Assembly (NCBI RefSeq): GCF_001550135.1
Contig: NZ_LRUE01000005.1
Location: 62,001-126,000 of the forward strand
Direction: 5' to 3'
DNA from: Pseudoalteromonas shioyasakiensis
GTDB taxonomy: Bacteria; Pseudomonadota; Gammaproteobacteria; Enterobacterales; Alteromonadaceae
DNA length: 64,000 nt
Below are positions 42,595 through 52,593 of this stretch, piece by piece; positions within the stretch are counted from its first letter, which is position 1; each line of letters opens with the position of its first letter. The notes below the pieces were generated by a model. The model searched no databases. It saw only the letters and a program-made list of their open reading frames with translations, and was not told the DNA's origin. A program made the position numbers and the translations under genes.

Positions 42595-44880
42595 ATGAAC
42601 CAACAGCTATCTGTAAGCAAACGTGACGGCCGTAAAGAGTCACTTGATCTAGATAAGATCCATCGCGTGATCGCTTGGGCCGCAGAAGGTCTAGAGAATG
42701 TGTCTGTCTCACAAGTTGAATTAAAATCACATATTCAATTTTACGACGGCATTCGTACCGATGACATTCATGAAACAATCATCAAAGCTGCAGCTGATCA
42801 GATCTCTAAAGATACGCCTGATTACCAATACCTAGCTGCTCGCTTAGCTGTATTCCATTTACGTAAAAAAGCGTACGGTCAATTTGAGCCACCACGCTTA
42901 TACGATCACATCACGAAATTAGTTGAAGACAAGCGTTATGATCAACATCTACTTGTTGATTATACCGAGCAAGAAATTGACGAGTTAGATGCTTACATCG
43001 ATCACAACCGTGACTTAAACTTCAGCTACGCTGCTGTAAAGCAACTTGAAGGTAAGTATTTAGTTCAAAACCGTGTTACTGGTGAAATCTACGAAAGTGC
43101 ACAGTTTTTATATATCTTAGTTGCTGCAAGCTTATTCTCTGATTATCCAAAAGAGACACGCCTTGATTACATCAAGCGTTTTTATGATGCAGTATCTACA
43201 TTCAAAATTTCATTACCTACACCTATCATGGCTGGTGTACGTACCCCTACACGTCAGTTCAGCTCATGTGTACTTATTGAATGTGGTGATAGCCTAGATT
43301 CTATTAATGCAACATCGTCTGCGATTGTTAAATACGTTTCACAACGTGCGGGTATTGGTATTAATGCCGGTCGCATCCGTGCGCTTGGTAGCCCTATTCG
43401 TAACGGCGAAGCGTACCACACAGGTTGTATTCCGTTTTATAAGCACTTCCAAACAGCAGTTAAGAGCTGTTCACAAGGTGGTGTTCGTGGCGGCGCAGCA
43501 ACGTTGTTCTACCCACTTTGGCACTTAGAAGTTGAAAACCTACTTGTTCTTAAGAACAACCGTGGTGTTGATGATAACCGTGTACGTCACCTTGACTACG
43601 GTGTGCAGTTCAACAAATTAATGTATAGCCGTTTAATCAAAGACGATTACATCACATTATTTAGCCCTTCAGATGTACCAGGTCTATACGATGCGTTCTT
43701 TGAAGATCAAGCAAAGTTTGATGAGCTATATATCAAATACGAACAAGACGAGTCAATTCGTAAAAAACGTATTAAGGCGATTGAGTTATTCTCAATGTTT
43801 GCACAAGAGCGTGCGAGCACAGGTCGTATCTACTTACAAAACGTTGACCACTGTAATACGCACAGCCCGTTCATCTCGACTGTGGCACCTATTCGTCAAT
43901 CTAACTTATGTTTAGAAATTGCATTACCAACTAAGCCACTTAGCAATGTAATGGATGAAGAAGGTGAAATTGCACTTTGTACGCTGTCGGCGTTTAACTT
44001 AGGTGCAATTGAATCACTTGATGAATTAGAAGAGCTTGCTGAACTTGCAGTACGTGCCCTTGATAACTTACTTGATTTCCAAGACTACCCTGTTCCTGCG
44101 GCTAAAAACGCGACTATGGGTCGTCGTACGCTAGGTATTGGTGTTATTAACTACGCATACTACTTAGCGAAAAATGGTAAGCGTTACTCAGATGGCAGCG
44201 CAAATGCCCTAACTCACAAAACATTTGAAGCAATTCAATATTACCTAATGAAAGCATCAAATGAGTTAGCGAAAGAACGTGGTGCGTGTCCTAAATTTAA
44301 CGAGACAACGTATTCTCAAGGCATTATGCCAACAGATACTTACAAACGTGACCTAGATCAGTTCTGTGAAGAGCCGCTTCACTTAGATTGGGATTCATTA
44401 CGCGAAAGCATTAAAGAGCACGGTATGCGTAACTCAACGCTATCTGCCCTTATGCCTTCAGAGACATCATCGCAAATCTCTAACGCAACAAATGGTATTG
44501 AGCCACCACGTGGTCATATCAGCGTTAAAGCAAGTAAAGATGGTATTTTAAAGCAAGTAGTGCCAGATTATGAAAATCTGAAAGATAACTACGAGCTACT
44601 GTGGGATATTCCTTCAAACGATGGTTACCTACAACTGGTTGGTATTATGCAAAAATTCGTTGACCAAACGATCTCTGCAAACACTAACTATGATCCATCT
44701 AAGTACGAAGGCGGTAAAGTACCTATGAAGGTGCTATTAAAAGACCTACTGACTGCGTATAAACTTGGTGTTAAAACCCTGTACTATCACAACACACGTG
44801 ATGGTGCATCAGACTCTCAAGATGAGTTAACACCAGAGGTAGAAGATGACGGTTGTGCAGGCGGCGCTTGTAAAATCTAA
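42595..44880 (+). CDS. nrdA: Class Ia ribonucleotide reductase alpha subunit
   Basis: The 761-residue subunit reduces ribonucleoside diphosphates. An N-terminal ATP-cone (SVSKRDGRKESLDLDKIHRV) gives allosteric control by ATP/dATP. The redox-active and radical cysteines lie in QFSSCVLIECGDS, SNLCLEIALPTKP and EIALCTLSAFNLGAI. The C-terminal tail CAGGACKI holds the cysteine pair that passes electrons from thioredoxin or glutaredoxin. A weak AAGGAATACAGGC site precedes the ATG. It is followed by a hairpin and nrdB. Confidence 0.97.
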   Translation: MNQQLSVSKRDGRKESLDLDKIHRVIAWAAEGLENVSVSQVELKSHIQFYDGIRTDDIHETIIKAAADQISKDTPDYQYLAARLAVFHLRKKAYGQFEPPRLYDHITKLVEDKRYDQHLLVDYTEQEIDELDAYIDHNRDLNFSYAAVKQLEGKYLVQNRVTGEIYESAQFLYILVAASLFSDYPKETRLDYIKRFYDAVSTFKISLPTPIMAGVRTPTRQFSSCVLIECGDSLDSINATSSAIVKYVSQRAGIGINAGRIRALGSPIRNGEAYHTGCIPFYKHFQTAVKSCSQGGVRGGAATLFYPLWHLEVENLLVLKNNRGVDDNRVRHLDYGVQFNKLMYSRLIKDDYITLFSPSDVPGLYDAFFEDQAKFDELYIKYEQDESIRKKRIKAIELFSMFAQERASTGRIYLQNVDHCNTHSPFISTVAPIRQSNLCLEIALPTKPLSNVMDEEGEIALCTLSAFNLGAIESLDELEELAELAVRALDNLLDFQDYPVPAAKNATMGRRTLGIGVINYAYYLAKNGKRYSDGSANALTHKTFEAIQYYLMKASNELAKERGACPKFNETTYSQGIMPTDTYKRDLDQFCEEPLHLDWDSLRESIKEHGMRNSTLSALMPSETSSQISNATNGIEPPRGHISVKASKDGILKQVVPDYENLKDNYELLWDIPSNDGYLQLVGIMQKFVDQTISANTNYDPSKYEGGKVPMKVLLKDLLTAYKLGVKTLYYHNTRDGASDSQDELTPEVEDDGCAGGACKI

Positions 44881-44899
44881 TTAAATTAATAACATAACA

Positions 44900-44923
44900 A
44901 AAGCGGGCTCATTAGCCCGCTTT
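44900..44923 (+). terminator. Attenuator-like hairpin between nrdA and nrdB
   Basis: A perfect 10-bp stem AAAGCGGGCT/AGCCCGCTTT with loop CATT sits in the 70-bp gap. The T tract is only three bases, so it may reduce rather than stop transcription into nrdB, or protect the nrdA end. Confidence 0.7.
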
Positions 44924-44950
44924 GTCCTGACTGTTTTTTGAGAAATCACT

Positions 44951-46081
44951 ATGTCATATACAACTTTTAGCCGAAATCATAATAACCAATTACAAGAACC
45001 GATGTTTTTCGGCCAAACGGTAAACGTGTCACGTTACGACCAACAAAAGTACCCTATCTTCGAAAAGCTAATCGAAAAGCAACTTTCGTTCTTTTGGCGT
45101 CCTGAAGAAGTTGATGTAAGTAAAGACCGTCTTGACTTCCAAGCGTTACCAGAGCACGAAAAGCACATCTTTTTAAGCAACTTAAAATATCAAACGCTAC
45201 TTGATAGTGTGCAAGGTCGTTCACCTAACGTTGCGTTACTACCTATTGTGTCTATTCCTGAGCTAGAGACTTGGATTGAAACATGGGCGTTTAGTGAAAC
45301 CATTCACAGCCGTTCATACACACACATTATTCGTAACGTTACGCAATCTCCTGAACTTATCTTTGACGATATCGTAAGCAACGAGAAAATCAGTGAGCGT
45401 GCTGATGCGGTAACTAAGTATTACGATGATTTAATCAGCATGATTTCTGTTTACAACCTATACGGTGAAGGTAAACATGTGATCAACGGTGAAGAAGTTA
45501 AAGTCAGCTTATTTGACCTTAAAAAGCAACTTTACCTTGCAATGATGTCGGTTAACATCTTAGAAGCGATTCGTTTCTATGTAAGCTTTGCTTGTTCATT
45601 TGCTTTCGCTGAGCGTGAATTAATGGAAGGTAATGCAAAAATCATCAAGCTAATCGCCCGTGATGAAGCGTTACACTTATCTGGTACACAGCACATCTTG
45701 AACATTATGCAAGAAGGTAAAGACGACCCAGAAATGGCAATCGTTGCAGCACAATGTCGTGAAGAAGCAATTCAGATGTTTGTTGAAGCAGCTGAACAAG
45801 AGAAAGATTGGGCAGAATACTTGTTCAAAGATGGTTCTATGATTGGTCTTAACAAAGATATCTTATGCCAATACGTTGAATACATCACTAATGCACGTAT
45901 GACTGCAGTAGGCCTACCTGCACAGTTTGAAAGTAAGAGTAACCCTATTCCGTGGATCAACTCTTGGTTAGTATCAGACAACGTTCAAGTTGCTCCACAA
46001 GAAGCTGAAATCAGCTCTTACCTTGTTGGTCAAATTGACTCTCAAGTTGATGCATCTGACTTTGGTGACTTCGACCTGTAA
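44951..46081 (+). CDS. nrdB: Class Ia ribonucleotide reductase beta subunit
   Basis: The 376-residue subunit carries the diiron-tyrosyl radical cofactor. Iron ligands and the radical tyrosine are in [20 protein letters not shown], with the tyrosine in SRSYTH, and in [13 protein letters not shown]. The family's [11 protein letters not shown] motif is present. It ends with a one-base overlap with yfaE, which supplies the ferredoxin for its cofactor maintenance. Confidence 0.97.
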   Translation: MSYTTFSRNHNNQLQEPMFFGQTVNVSRYDQQKYPIFEKLIEKQLSFFWRPEEVDVSKDRLDFQALPEHEKHIFLSNLKYQTLLDSVQGRSPNVALLPIVSIPELETWIETWAFSETIHSRSYTHIIRNVTQSPELIFDDIVSNEKISERADAVTKYYDDLISMISVYNLYGEGKHVINGEEVKVSLFDLKKQLYLAMMSVNILEAIRFYVSFACSFAFAERELMEGNAKIIKLIARDEALHLSGTQHILNIMQEGKDDPEMAIVAAQCREEAIQMFVEAAEQEKDWAEYLFKDGSMIGLNKDILCQYVEYITNARMTAVGLPAQFESKSNPIPWINSWLVSDNVQVAPQEAEISSYLVGQIDSQVDASDFGDFDL

Positions 46082-46353
46082 TGAGCTCAAACAAAACTGC
46101 AGAGGTTATCCTTGCAGGAACAGACAGCCAGAATCTTGAATTTGATTCTGGCTGTTCATCTCTCCTTGAATGCCTAGAACAAAACAAAATAGATGTCCCC
46201 TACCAATGCCGTGAAGGTTATTGTGGCGCCTGCCGTGCAAAATTAGTCGAAGGTGATGTGAGCTACAATCAAGAGCCGCTTGCGTTCGTTCGAACAGGCG
46301 AAGTATTGCTGTGTTGTAGTAAACCCAATGGGAAGGTAAAAATTGAGCTTTAA
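46081..46353 (+). CDS. yfaE: 2Fe-2S ferredoxin YfaE
   Basis: The 90-residue plant-type ferredoxin has the cluster ligands in CREGYCGACRAKL and a fourth cysteine in LLCCSKP. It donates electrons for assembly and repair of the NrdB diiron-tyrosyl radical. It starts inside the nrdB stop (TAATG) as in E. coli nrdAB-yfaE. It overlaps the convergent YaeQ-like gene by 4 bp. Confidence 0.95.
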   Translation: MSSNKTAEVILAGTDSQNLEFDSGCSSLLECLEQNKIDVPYQCREGYCGACRAKLVEGDVSYNQEPLAFVRTGEVLLCCSKPNGKVKIEL

Positions 46354-46877
46354 TGCCAAATAAGCTCACTGGTTTGGTAGAAATTTTCTTTATCTGACAC
46401 ACTCACCATTTGCTGATCAATCGTAACATCCCACTGTAAGTTTTTAGTTAGATGACTCGCTAATTCCTCAATAAAGCTGTTATCAAACGCAATTAAATGA
46501 CCATTATTGATAAGTTCCAACTGGTGCTCATTTTCTTTAAGCCAGTCGTTATTTAAGGTTGTCACGACCCATAGTTCATCGACCCGCTTAGCGATTTTGT
46601 TGAGCTGTAAAATATCTGGTTGGTCAACAACAAGCCATGTTTGATAATGATCATCAAGCGCTTTTATTGACACATCTGGTTCACCATGACTGAACCTTGC
46701 ATTCAATATGGCTGTTTCGTTGTGTGAAAATAAGCAATAACTTAAAAGTTTAAGTACAAAGTGTTGATAGCTTTCACGACGATCACAAGCAGTGGTAAAC
46801 ACCTCTTTGTGATTGCGGTGCTCTCTTAAATCAGCAATGGTGAAATTTGCTTTAAATACCCTATTTTTATCAGACAT
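46350..46877 (-). CDS. YaeQ-family protein
   Basis: The 175-residue protein resembles the YaeQ family (PD-(D/E)XK-like nuclease fold of unknown function): an NRVFKANFTIADLREHRNHK beginning, ESYQHFVLKLLSYCLF, the acidic site ARFSHGEPDVSIKAL, and later VDELWVVTTLNNDWLKENE. The EPD motif may be catalytic. Enzymatic role is unproven for the family. It is convergent with yfaE. Confidence 0.75.
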   Translation of the reverse strand: MSDKNRVFKANFTIADLREHRNHKEVFTTACDRRESYQHFVLKLLSYCLFSHNETAILNARFSHGEPDVSIKALDDHYQTWLVVDQPDILQLNKIAKRVDELWVVTTLNNDWLKENEHQLELINNGHLIAFDNSFIEELASHLTKNLQWDVTIDQQMVSVSDKENFYQTSELIWH

Positions 46878-46958
46878 AAGATTTGGCCATCTCAGTGTAA
46901 CAGTCTAAGTATAGTGTATGGTGTTAAAATCGCGACTTAGGGTTAAGGTATAGGTAAA

Positions 46959-46971
46959 GTTATAGTATAAC
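46959..46971. promoter_or_regulatory. Zur-box-like palindrome 1
   Basis: GTTATAGTATAAC is a perfect palindrome with odd centre, matching the Zur core GTTATANTATAAC. It lies 70 bp before the receptor start codon. Confidence 0.65.
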
Positions 46972-46993
46972 GTTATTGCAGTTAAAAAGTTGC

Positions 46994-47012
46994 GGTGTTA
47001 TATTATATCACC
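46994..47012. promoter_or_regulatory. Zur-box-like palindrome 2
   Basis: GGTGTTATATTATATCACC has one mismatch in a 9-bp inverted repeat around a central T and matches the Zur core closely. It lies 28 bp before the ATG and 38 bp (centre to centre) from palindrome 1. Confidence 0.65.
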
Positions 47013-47040
47013 ACACTCAACAACAAACTTAGAAGTAGTA

Positions 47041-49455
47041 ATGATGAAACAAGTTTCAATTCTTTCTAGTGCTGTTGCCGCTGCGCTGTTTTCTCAATCA
47101 ACAATGGCTGCTGTGATCACAGGTCAAGTATTAGATAAAAACCAACAACCAATCAGCAATGCTGAAATACATGTACACGGCAAATCAAAAAGCGTTGTCA
47201 CTGACAAACAAGGTCAGTTTAAAATTGATGTAGACAATAAAGGTCAGCTTCACATCAGTAAAAACAATTTCATCGATAAGCGTGTTGCTATTAATGGCGA
47301 AGACCAAAATGTTGTGGTTACGCTTACACCAACATCAGTTGAAACTGTTGTTGTTTATGCATCAGCACTTCATAAAAATAGTCTTGAAATGATTTCGCCA
47401 GTGAATGTTTTAGCCGGTGATGAGTTAAAAGATAAAGCAAAACCGACATTAGGCGAAACACTAAAAGGTTTACCAGGCGTTAATGCAAGCTACTTTGGCC
47501 CAGTTTCATCAAGTCCAATTATTCGTGGTTTAGATGGTCCGCGTGTAAAGATCACCCAAAATGGCCTTGATAGCAGTGATGCATCACGTATTGGCCCTGA
47601 CCACGCAACATCAAATGATAGCCTAGCAGCAGAGCAAATCGAAGTACTTCGCGGCCCTGCTACCCTACTTTATGGCTCTGGCGCTATCGGTGGTGTGGTG
47701 AACGTTGTTGATAACCGTATTCCTACCGATAACATCGAGTCTTTAACCGGTGCTGCACAATACACACACGATACAGTATCAAATACCAACACCTATGCTG
47801 CAAAACTTGAAACCGGTAATGATGGTTTCAACTTCCATTTTGATGGTACAAAGCGCAAAGGTCACGATTATGACACGCCAAACTTTGAGCTCCCTGAAGA
47901 ACATGAAGAGCACGAGGAACATGAAGGTGAAGAGCATGAAGAACACGAAACAGCTAACAGCGTAGAAAACACCTTTATCGATAGCCAAACAGTTAACTTT
48001 GGTACTAGTTACGTGGGCGATCATCTAACGCTAGGTGTGTCATTCGGCCGCATCGAAACAGATTACGGTATTCCTGGTCATGAGCATCATCATCATGAAG
48101 AAGAAGAGGAAGATCATGATGAACATGAAGGTGAAGAAGAGCACGAAGAATCAGTATTTGCACAGCTAGAGCAAGACCGCTGGCAAGGTTACATGAGCTA
48201 TGCACTTCATGATAACTGGATTGAAAATATCTCACTACGCGTTGGCTACACAGACTACAAACACGCTGAAATTGAAGATGGTGCAGTGGGCACCGTGTTT
48301 ACAAACAAAACAACCGAAGCTCGGGCAACCGTTGAGCACAAGTTAGGCCTTTGGCACGGTATGGCTGGTTATCACTACACTGAGTCTGACTATGATGCAG
48401 ATGGTGAAGAAGCCTTTACGCCAGCAAGTGTCACTAAAACAAACGCGTTATTCGTTCTTGAAGAGCGCCAGTTTGGTGATGTGACCATTGAGCTAGGTGC
48501 ACGCCTTGAAGATTATCAAATCGATTCTGCTGTAAGCATGGCTGAGCATCATCACGATCATGAAGAGGAAGAAGAGCACCATGACGAAGAAGAAGCTGAA
48601 ATCATTAACTACAGTGAAGATTTCACAAACCTAAGCTTATCTGCAGGTGCAATTTGGCAATATCAAGAAGGCCAAAGTGTTGCTTTAAGTGTATCTCGTT
48701 CAGAACGTGCGCCGCTAAGTGCTGAATTACTTTCAAACGGTATTCATATCTCAACAGGTACTTACGAGCTAGGCCTTGGTTATCATATTGAAGATGGCGA
48801 AATTCATTTTGAGCCAGAAGATATCGAGCAAGAAACTGCAACGAACTTTGATTTAAGTTTCCGTCGTTTTATTGGTGACTTTGGTTACACAGTTAACTTC
48901 TTCTATAACGACATTGAAAACTATTACTACCAGCAAAATACCGGTTTAGTTTTTGATGAAGAGCATGGCTTAGAATCAGCAGCTGATGCAGATGAAGATG
49001 CAATGGCGGTTTACCAATTCACAAGTAAAGATGCGAAATTATACGGTATTGAATTTGATGTACACTATCAAATGACGCCAAGTGCGCTAGTTAAAGTGTT
49101 TGGTGATTCAACAACGGCTAAGCTAAAAGATGATGAAGGTTACTTACCTCGTATCCCTGCTAATAAACTGGGTTCTGAATTACAGTACACAGTGTCTGAT
49201 TGGAAGTTTAGCCTAACAGGTACTCATTATTTTGAGCAGTCTGACATTACTGCTTACGAGACAAAAACTGACGGCTATACCCTATTTGATGCATCAGCTA
49301 ACTACCAACTTGACTTAGGTCCTGTTGATACACAGCTTTACATTAATGTTGACAACTTAACTGATGAACTTGGTTTCGTACACAGCTCATTCATTAAAGA
49401 AAAAGCACCACTACCTGGTCGTAATTTCAGCTTGGGTATTCGCGGTTATTTCTAA
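47041..49455 (+). CDS. znuD: TonB-dependent receptor, ZnuD-like zinc importer
   Basis: The 804-residue outer-membrane protein has a signal peptide (MMKQVSILSSAVAAALFSQS to TMA), a carboxypeptidase-regulatory-like domain (about 22-100), a plug (PIIRGLDGPRVKITQNGLDS, LRGPATLLYGSGAIGGVVNV), and a 22-strand-type barrel ending in a terminal aromatic (RGYF). Three His/Glu-rich stretches at about residues 286-304, 348-374 and 502-520 are surface-loop-like metal traps. Combined with two Zur-like operators upstream, zinc uptake is the best reading. I start at 47041; an in-frame TTG at 46990 lies inside the operator region. It is monocistronic with a strong terminator. Confidence 0.9.
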   Translation: MMKQVSILSSAVAAALFSQSTMAAVITGQVLDKNQQPISNAEIHVHGKSKSVVTDKQGQFKIDVDNKGQLHISKNNFIDKRVAINGEDQNVVVTLTPTSVETVVVYASALHKNSLEMISPVNVLAGDELKDKAKPTLGETLKGLPGVNASYFGPVSSSPIIRGLDGPRVKITQNGLDSSDASRIGPDHATSNDSLAAEQIEVLRGPATLLYGSGAIGGVVNVVDNRIPTDNIESLTGAAQYTHDTVSNTNTYAAKLETGNDGFNFHFDGTKRKGHDYDTPNFELPEEHEEHEEHEGEEHEEHETANSVENTFIDSQTVNFGTSYVGDHLTLGVSFGRIETDYGIPGHEHHHHEEEEEDHDEHEGEEEHEESVFAQLEQDRWQGYMSYALHDNWIENISLRVGYTDYKHAEIEDGAVGTVFTNKTTEARATVEHKLGLWHGMAGYHYTESDYDADGEEAFTPASVTKTNALFVLEERQFGDVTIELGARLEDYQIDSAVSMAEHHHDHEEEEEHHDEEEAEIINYSEDFTNLSLSAGAIWQYQEGQSVALSVSRSERAPLSAELLSNGIHISTGTYELGLGYHIEDGEIHFEPEDIEQETATNFDLSFRRFIGDFGYTVNFFYNDIENYYYQQNTGLVFDEEHGLESAADADEDAMAVYQFTSKDAKLYGIEFDVHYQMTPSALVKVFGDSTTAKLKDDEGYLPRIPANKLGSELQYTVSDWKFSLTGTHYFEQSDITAYETKTDGYTLFDASANYQLDLGPVDTQLYINVDNLTDELGFVHSSFIKEKAPLPGRNFSLGIRGYF

Positions 49456-49473
49456 TCGCTTTTAATAGTTATA

Positions 49474-49510
49474 AAAAAACCCTTTCACTTTTAAAGTGAA
49501 AGGGTTTTTT
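49474..49510. terminator. Strong bidirectional terminator
   Basis: A near-continuous inverted repeat with arms of 18 bp (AAAAAACCCTTTCACTTT and complement) lies between the convergent receptor gene and glnS. Confidence 0.95.
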
Positions 49511-49540
49511 ATTAAGCATAGAAACTAAATAGATTAGCTA

Positions 49541-51208
49541 TCAGCCCTTTTGTTCAATCTTCGCCCATGAATCACGAAGACCCACAGTTTGATTGAATAC
49601 TAATGTTTCTGCTTTGCTATCACGACAGAAGTAACCTGTACGCTCAAACTGGAAGCCCTGCTCTGCTTGTGCATTTGCAATTGACGGCTCAACTTTCGCA
49701 TTTTCAAGAACCACAAGTGATTCAGGGTTTAGTGTTGCGTTAAAGTCTTCTGCTGCCGCTGGGTTTGGCACGTTAAATAAACGGTCGTATAAACGAACTT
49801 CAGCTGTGATAGATTCACTTGCTGATACCCAGTGAATTACACCTTTAACTTTACGGCCATCACTTGGGTTTTTACCCAGAGTTTCAGGATCGTAAGAGCA
49901 GAAGATAGTCGTAATTTCGCCGTTTTCGTCTTTTTCAACGCGCTCAGCTTTAATTACATAAGCACCACGTAAACGTACTTCTTTATCAAGAACTAAACGC
50001 TTAAACTTGTTGTTTGCTTCCTCACGGAAGTCTTCACGCTCGATATAAAGCTCACGAGTGAAAGGTACGTCACGGCGACCCATCTCTTCTTTATTCGGGT
50101 GATTAGCAACAGATAACGTCTCTACTTTATCTGCGTCATAGTTTTCGATAACAATCTTCACAGGATCAAGAACAGCCATTGCACGAGGTGCATGTTCATT
50201 TAGGTCTTCACGGATACAGGCTTCTAGCATGCCCATTTCAACCATGTTCTCTTGTTTAGTGATACCGATACGAGAACAGAACTCACGTACTGATGCAGGT
50301 GTATAACCACGACGACGTAAACCAGCAATCGTTGGCATACGTGGGTCGTCCCAGCCTTCAACATGACCATTTACCACTAAGTCGTTTAATTTACGCTTAG
50401 ACATAATGGTGTACTCAAGATTTAATCGTGAGAACTCGATTTGTTGAGGATGACACTCAAGGCTGATGTTATCTAATACCCAATCGTATAAGCGACGGTT
50501 ATCTTGGAACTCAAGCGTACATAATGAATGTGTAATACCTTCTAGCGCATCTGAAATACAGTGCGTGAAGTCGTACATTGGGTAAATGCACCACTTGTCA
50601 CCTGTTTGGTGGTGATGAGCAAAACGTACACGGTAAATAATTGGATCACGCAGTACCATGAATGAGCTTGCCATATCAATTTTAGCACGCAGTACACACT
50701 CACCTTCTTTGAATTCACCATTACGCATTTTTTCGAATAACGCTAGGTTTTCTTCAACTGGCGTATCACGGTATGGGCTGTTTTTACCCGGCTCTTTTAA
50801 AGTACCACGGTATTCACGGGCTTGATCTGGCGATAAGAAACACACATATGCTAGGCCTTTTTCGATAAGCTCAACAGCATAGCCATATAACGCATCGAAA
50901 TAGTTAGATGAATATTTAATTTCACCATCCCACTGGAAACCTAACCACTGCACATCTTCTTTAATCGAGTTTACGTAGTTGATGTCTTCTTTTTCTGGAT
51001 TCGTATCATCAAAACGTAAGTTACAAAGACCTTGATAATCTTGGGCGATACCAAAATTCAAACAAATAGACTTTGCATGACCAATGTGTAAAAAACCGTT
51101 TGGTTCTGGTGGAAAACGCGTGTGCGTAGTCGCATGCTTACCGCTTGCTAGATCTTCGTCGATACGCGTTCTAATAAAGTTACTTGGGCGATTCTCAATT
51201 TCCGCCAT
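49541..51208 (-). CDS. glnS: Glutaminyl-tRNA synthetase
   Basis: The 555-residue class I synthetase attaches glutamine to its tRNA. The HIGH-type motif is in [20 protein letters not shown] and the KMSKS variant in [11 protein letters not shown]. The Rossmann and anticodon-binding domains have the normal length. I start at ATG 51208 ([20 protein letters not shown]), with AGAGGA 10 bases upstream; the longer frame from 51235 adds nine residues not expected in the family. Confidence 0.96.
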   Translation of the reverse strand: MAEIENRPSNFIRTRIDEDLASGKHATTHTRFPPEPNGFLHIGHAKSICLNFGIAQDYQGLCNLRFDDTNPEKEDINYVNSIKEDVQWLGFQWDGEIKYSSNYFDALYGYAVELIEKGLAYVCFLSPDQAREYRGTLKEPGKNSPYRDTPVEENLALFEKMRNGEFKEGECVLRAKIDMASSFMVLRDPIIYRVRFAHHHQTGDKWCIYPMYDFTHCISDALEGITHSLCTLEFQDNRRLYDWVLDNISLECHPQQIEFSRLNLEYTIMSKRKLNDLVVNGHVEGWDDPRMPTIAGLRRRGYTPASVREFCSRIGITKQENMVEMGMLEACIREDLNEHAPRAMAVLDPVKIVIENYDADKVETLSVANHPNKEEMGRRDVPFTRELYIEREDFREEANNKFKRLVLDKEVRLRGAYVIKAERVEKDENGEITTIFCSYDPETLGKNPSDGRKVKGVIHWVSASESITAEVRLYDRLFNVPNPAAAEDFNATLNPESLVVLENAKVEPSIANAQAEQGFQFERTGYFCRDSKAETLVFNQTVGLRDSWAKIEQKG

Positions 51209-51436
51209 AGGAGCATAATCCTCTGAATATTGCATGGTGACAAAACTAATGCATTATTACAAAAACAAACCCTAACATACAGTGGTTGCATCATGTTTAT
51301 TGAAGATATTACGTCGATTGTTGAATACATAGTTCACAGACTCGACAAAATCGGTAAAAAAATTGTTCTAACGCAATAAAATGATCATTGACTAGCGATA
51401 TAGTGCCGTCAGTTTCACTACCAATAAGGAAAAAAG

Positions 51437-52507
51437 ATGGCTTCGCTCAATCAACATCGAGTCTATATTCCAAGCTCAGCACGTGCAAACCAGTATGTGT
51501 TAGTTGAATTTAAACCTACTGATGAGTTTTTTGCCCAGTTCACCAATGTGAGCTGTGCTTATAAGCGTCTTGCAAGGGAGTTATTTGCACTATGTGATGA
51601 GTATGAATTACATAATGTACACCTAATCGCCAACGATAAACTGCCAGTGGTTCGTTACCATGATGAGGCATATAGCTTAGAAACCGCTAAGCAAATTTTG
51701 TTTTTCTATAACCCACAATACCATGAAGCACATAATGTATTTGCTGATGGTGAGCAAAAATGCAAAAAAATTCGTTTATTATTCTTAGCGACCGGTGAAG
51801 ATATTCGCGCTCATGCGGCTAGTTTTCATCATAATGTGCAAAGAGTGATCAACTCACTACAAGAAAAACTACTAAGCGGCCAACCACCTCTTAAAATTCG
51901 TGACCACCAACATCTAACTTATGATTTATTTGCTAAAGCAAAAGGTCACAAAGAGAGCTATGGCTATAAATTACGTAGCTTATATCCACGTTACCAGTCT
52001 CGCCAATGTCATTTACCAAATGAACACAGTGAGATGACATACGCTGGGTTTTCGATTCCAGTAACTCGCGCCATTAAAACGCAATTTCAGCATATGTTGA
52101 ATGAAGAGAATTACACGCAGTTTTATCAATATATCTTTGATGCATTCAAACGAGCATGTGATAAACGCGGATTAACACTCGGCGCTTTCATCGCTAACGG
52201 TACCCGCCCTATTGTTCGTAATAGCAATATTGATAACGCACAAAGTAACAGCGAACTGCAAAAACTAACCTTTGATTGCAGCTCTGAGCAGGTGCAATTA
52301 CAACAGTATTGGGATGCAAATCAACTTGTAGATTCACTACATTTTGTGATTGCCGCAGCCGATAAAGACAAGCATGACATTGGTTATGGTAAGTTTATGA
52401 ATCAAGTGCAAAGTGCGATAAATGAAGTTACTGACGAGCTGGCATTTAATCCAACTCGCCAAGATTTACGCGTGCGTTTTTATCAACACATTAACTATCA
52501 ATATTAA
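51437..52507 (+). CDS. Conserved hypothetical protein (possibly DUF3083)
   Basis: The 356-residue soluble protein has no signal peptide or membrane segment. From memory its look (RVYIPSSARANQYVLVEFKP, later FYNPQYHEAHNVFADGEQKC and YQYIFDAFKRACDKRGLTLG) matches a DUF3083-like family restricted to Alteromonadales such as Shewanella and Pseudoalteromonas; this was not checked. It contains many His, Asn and Gln residues. AAGGAAAAAAG precedes the ATG. It is divergent from glnS and convergent with argA. Function unknown. Confidence 0.7.
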   Translation: MASLNQHRVYIPSSARANQYVLVEFKPTDEFFAQFTNVSCAYKRLARELFALCDEYELHNVHLIANDKLPVVRYHDEAYSLETAKQILFFYNPQYHEAHNVFADGEQKCKKIRLLFLATGEDIRAHAASFHHNVQRVINSLQEKLLSGQPPLKIRDHQHLTYDLFAKAKGHKESYGYKLRSLYPRYQSRQCHLPNEHSEMTYAGFSIPVTRAIKTQFQHMLNEENYTQFYQYIFDAFKRACDKRGLTLGAFIANGTRPIVRNSNIDNAQSNSELQKLTFDCSSEQVQLQQYWDANQLVDSLHFVIAAADKDKHDIGYGKFMNQVQSAINEVTDELAFNPTRQDLRVRFYQHINYQY

Positions 52508-52510
52508 GAG

Positions 52511-52593
52511 TATACCCAAGCTCCTCAAGATGCTGAAACTCAAACCTTTAGGTGGTTTGGGTATATAAGAGGTGACGCATGCGTCACCTCTTA
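52511..52593. repeat. Nested inverted repeats, possible dispersed intergenic repeat
   Basis: TATACCCAA (52511-52519) pairs with TTGGGTATA (52557-52565) around a 37-base interior. Immediately after it is a perfect 28-bp palindrome (52566-52593, core GGTGACGCATGCGTCACC) that covers the last codons of argA. It may terminate both convergent genes. The first element resembles short intergenic repeats common in marine gammaproteobacteria, from memory only. Confidence 0.6.

Noticed and set aside
46990..47040. Receptor start at TTG 46990
   Set aside because: It lies within the Zur-like operator and adds residues before a normal signal peptide starting at 47041.
47750..48235. Long opposite-strand and alternate-frame ORFs in the receptor gene
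   Set aside because: They are shadows caused by the His/Glu-rich repeats and lack ribosome sites.
51209..51235. GlnS start at 51235
   Set aside because: Adds nine residues not expected in the family; ATG 51208 has a ribosome site.
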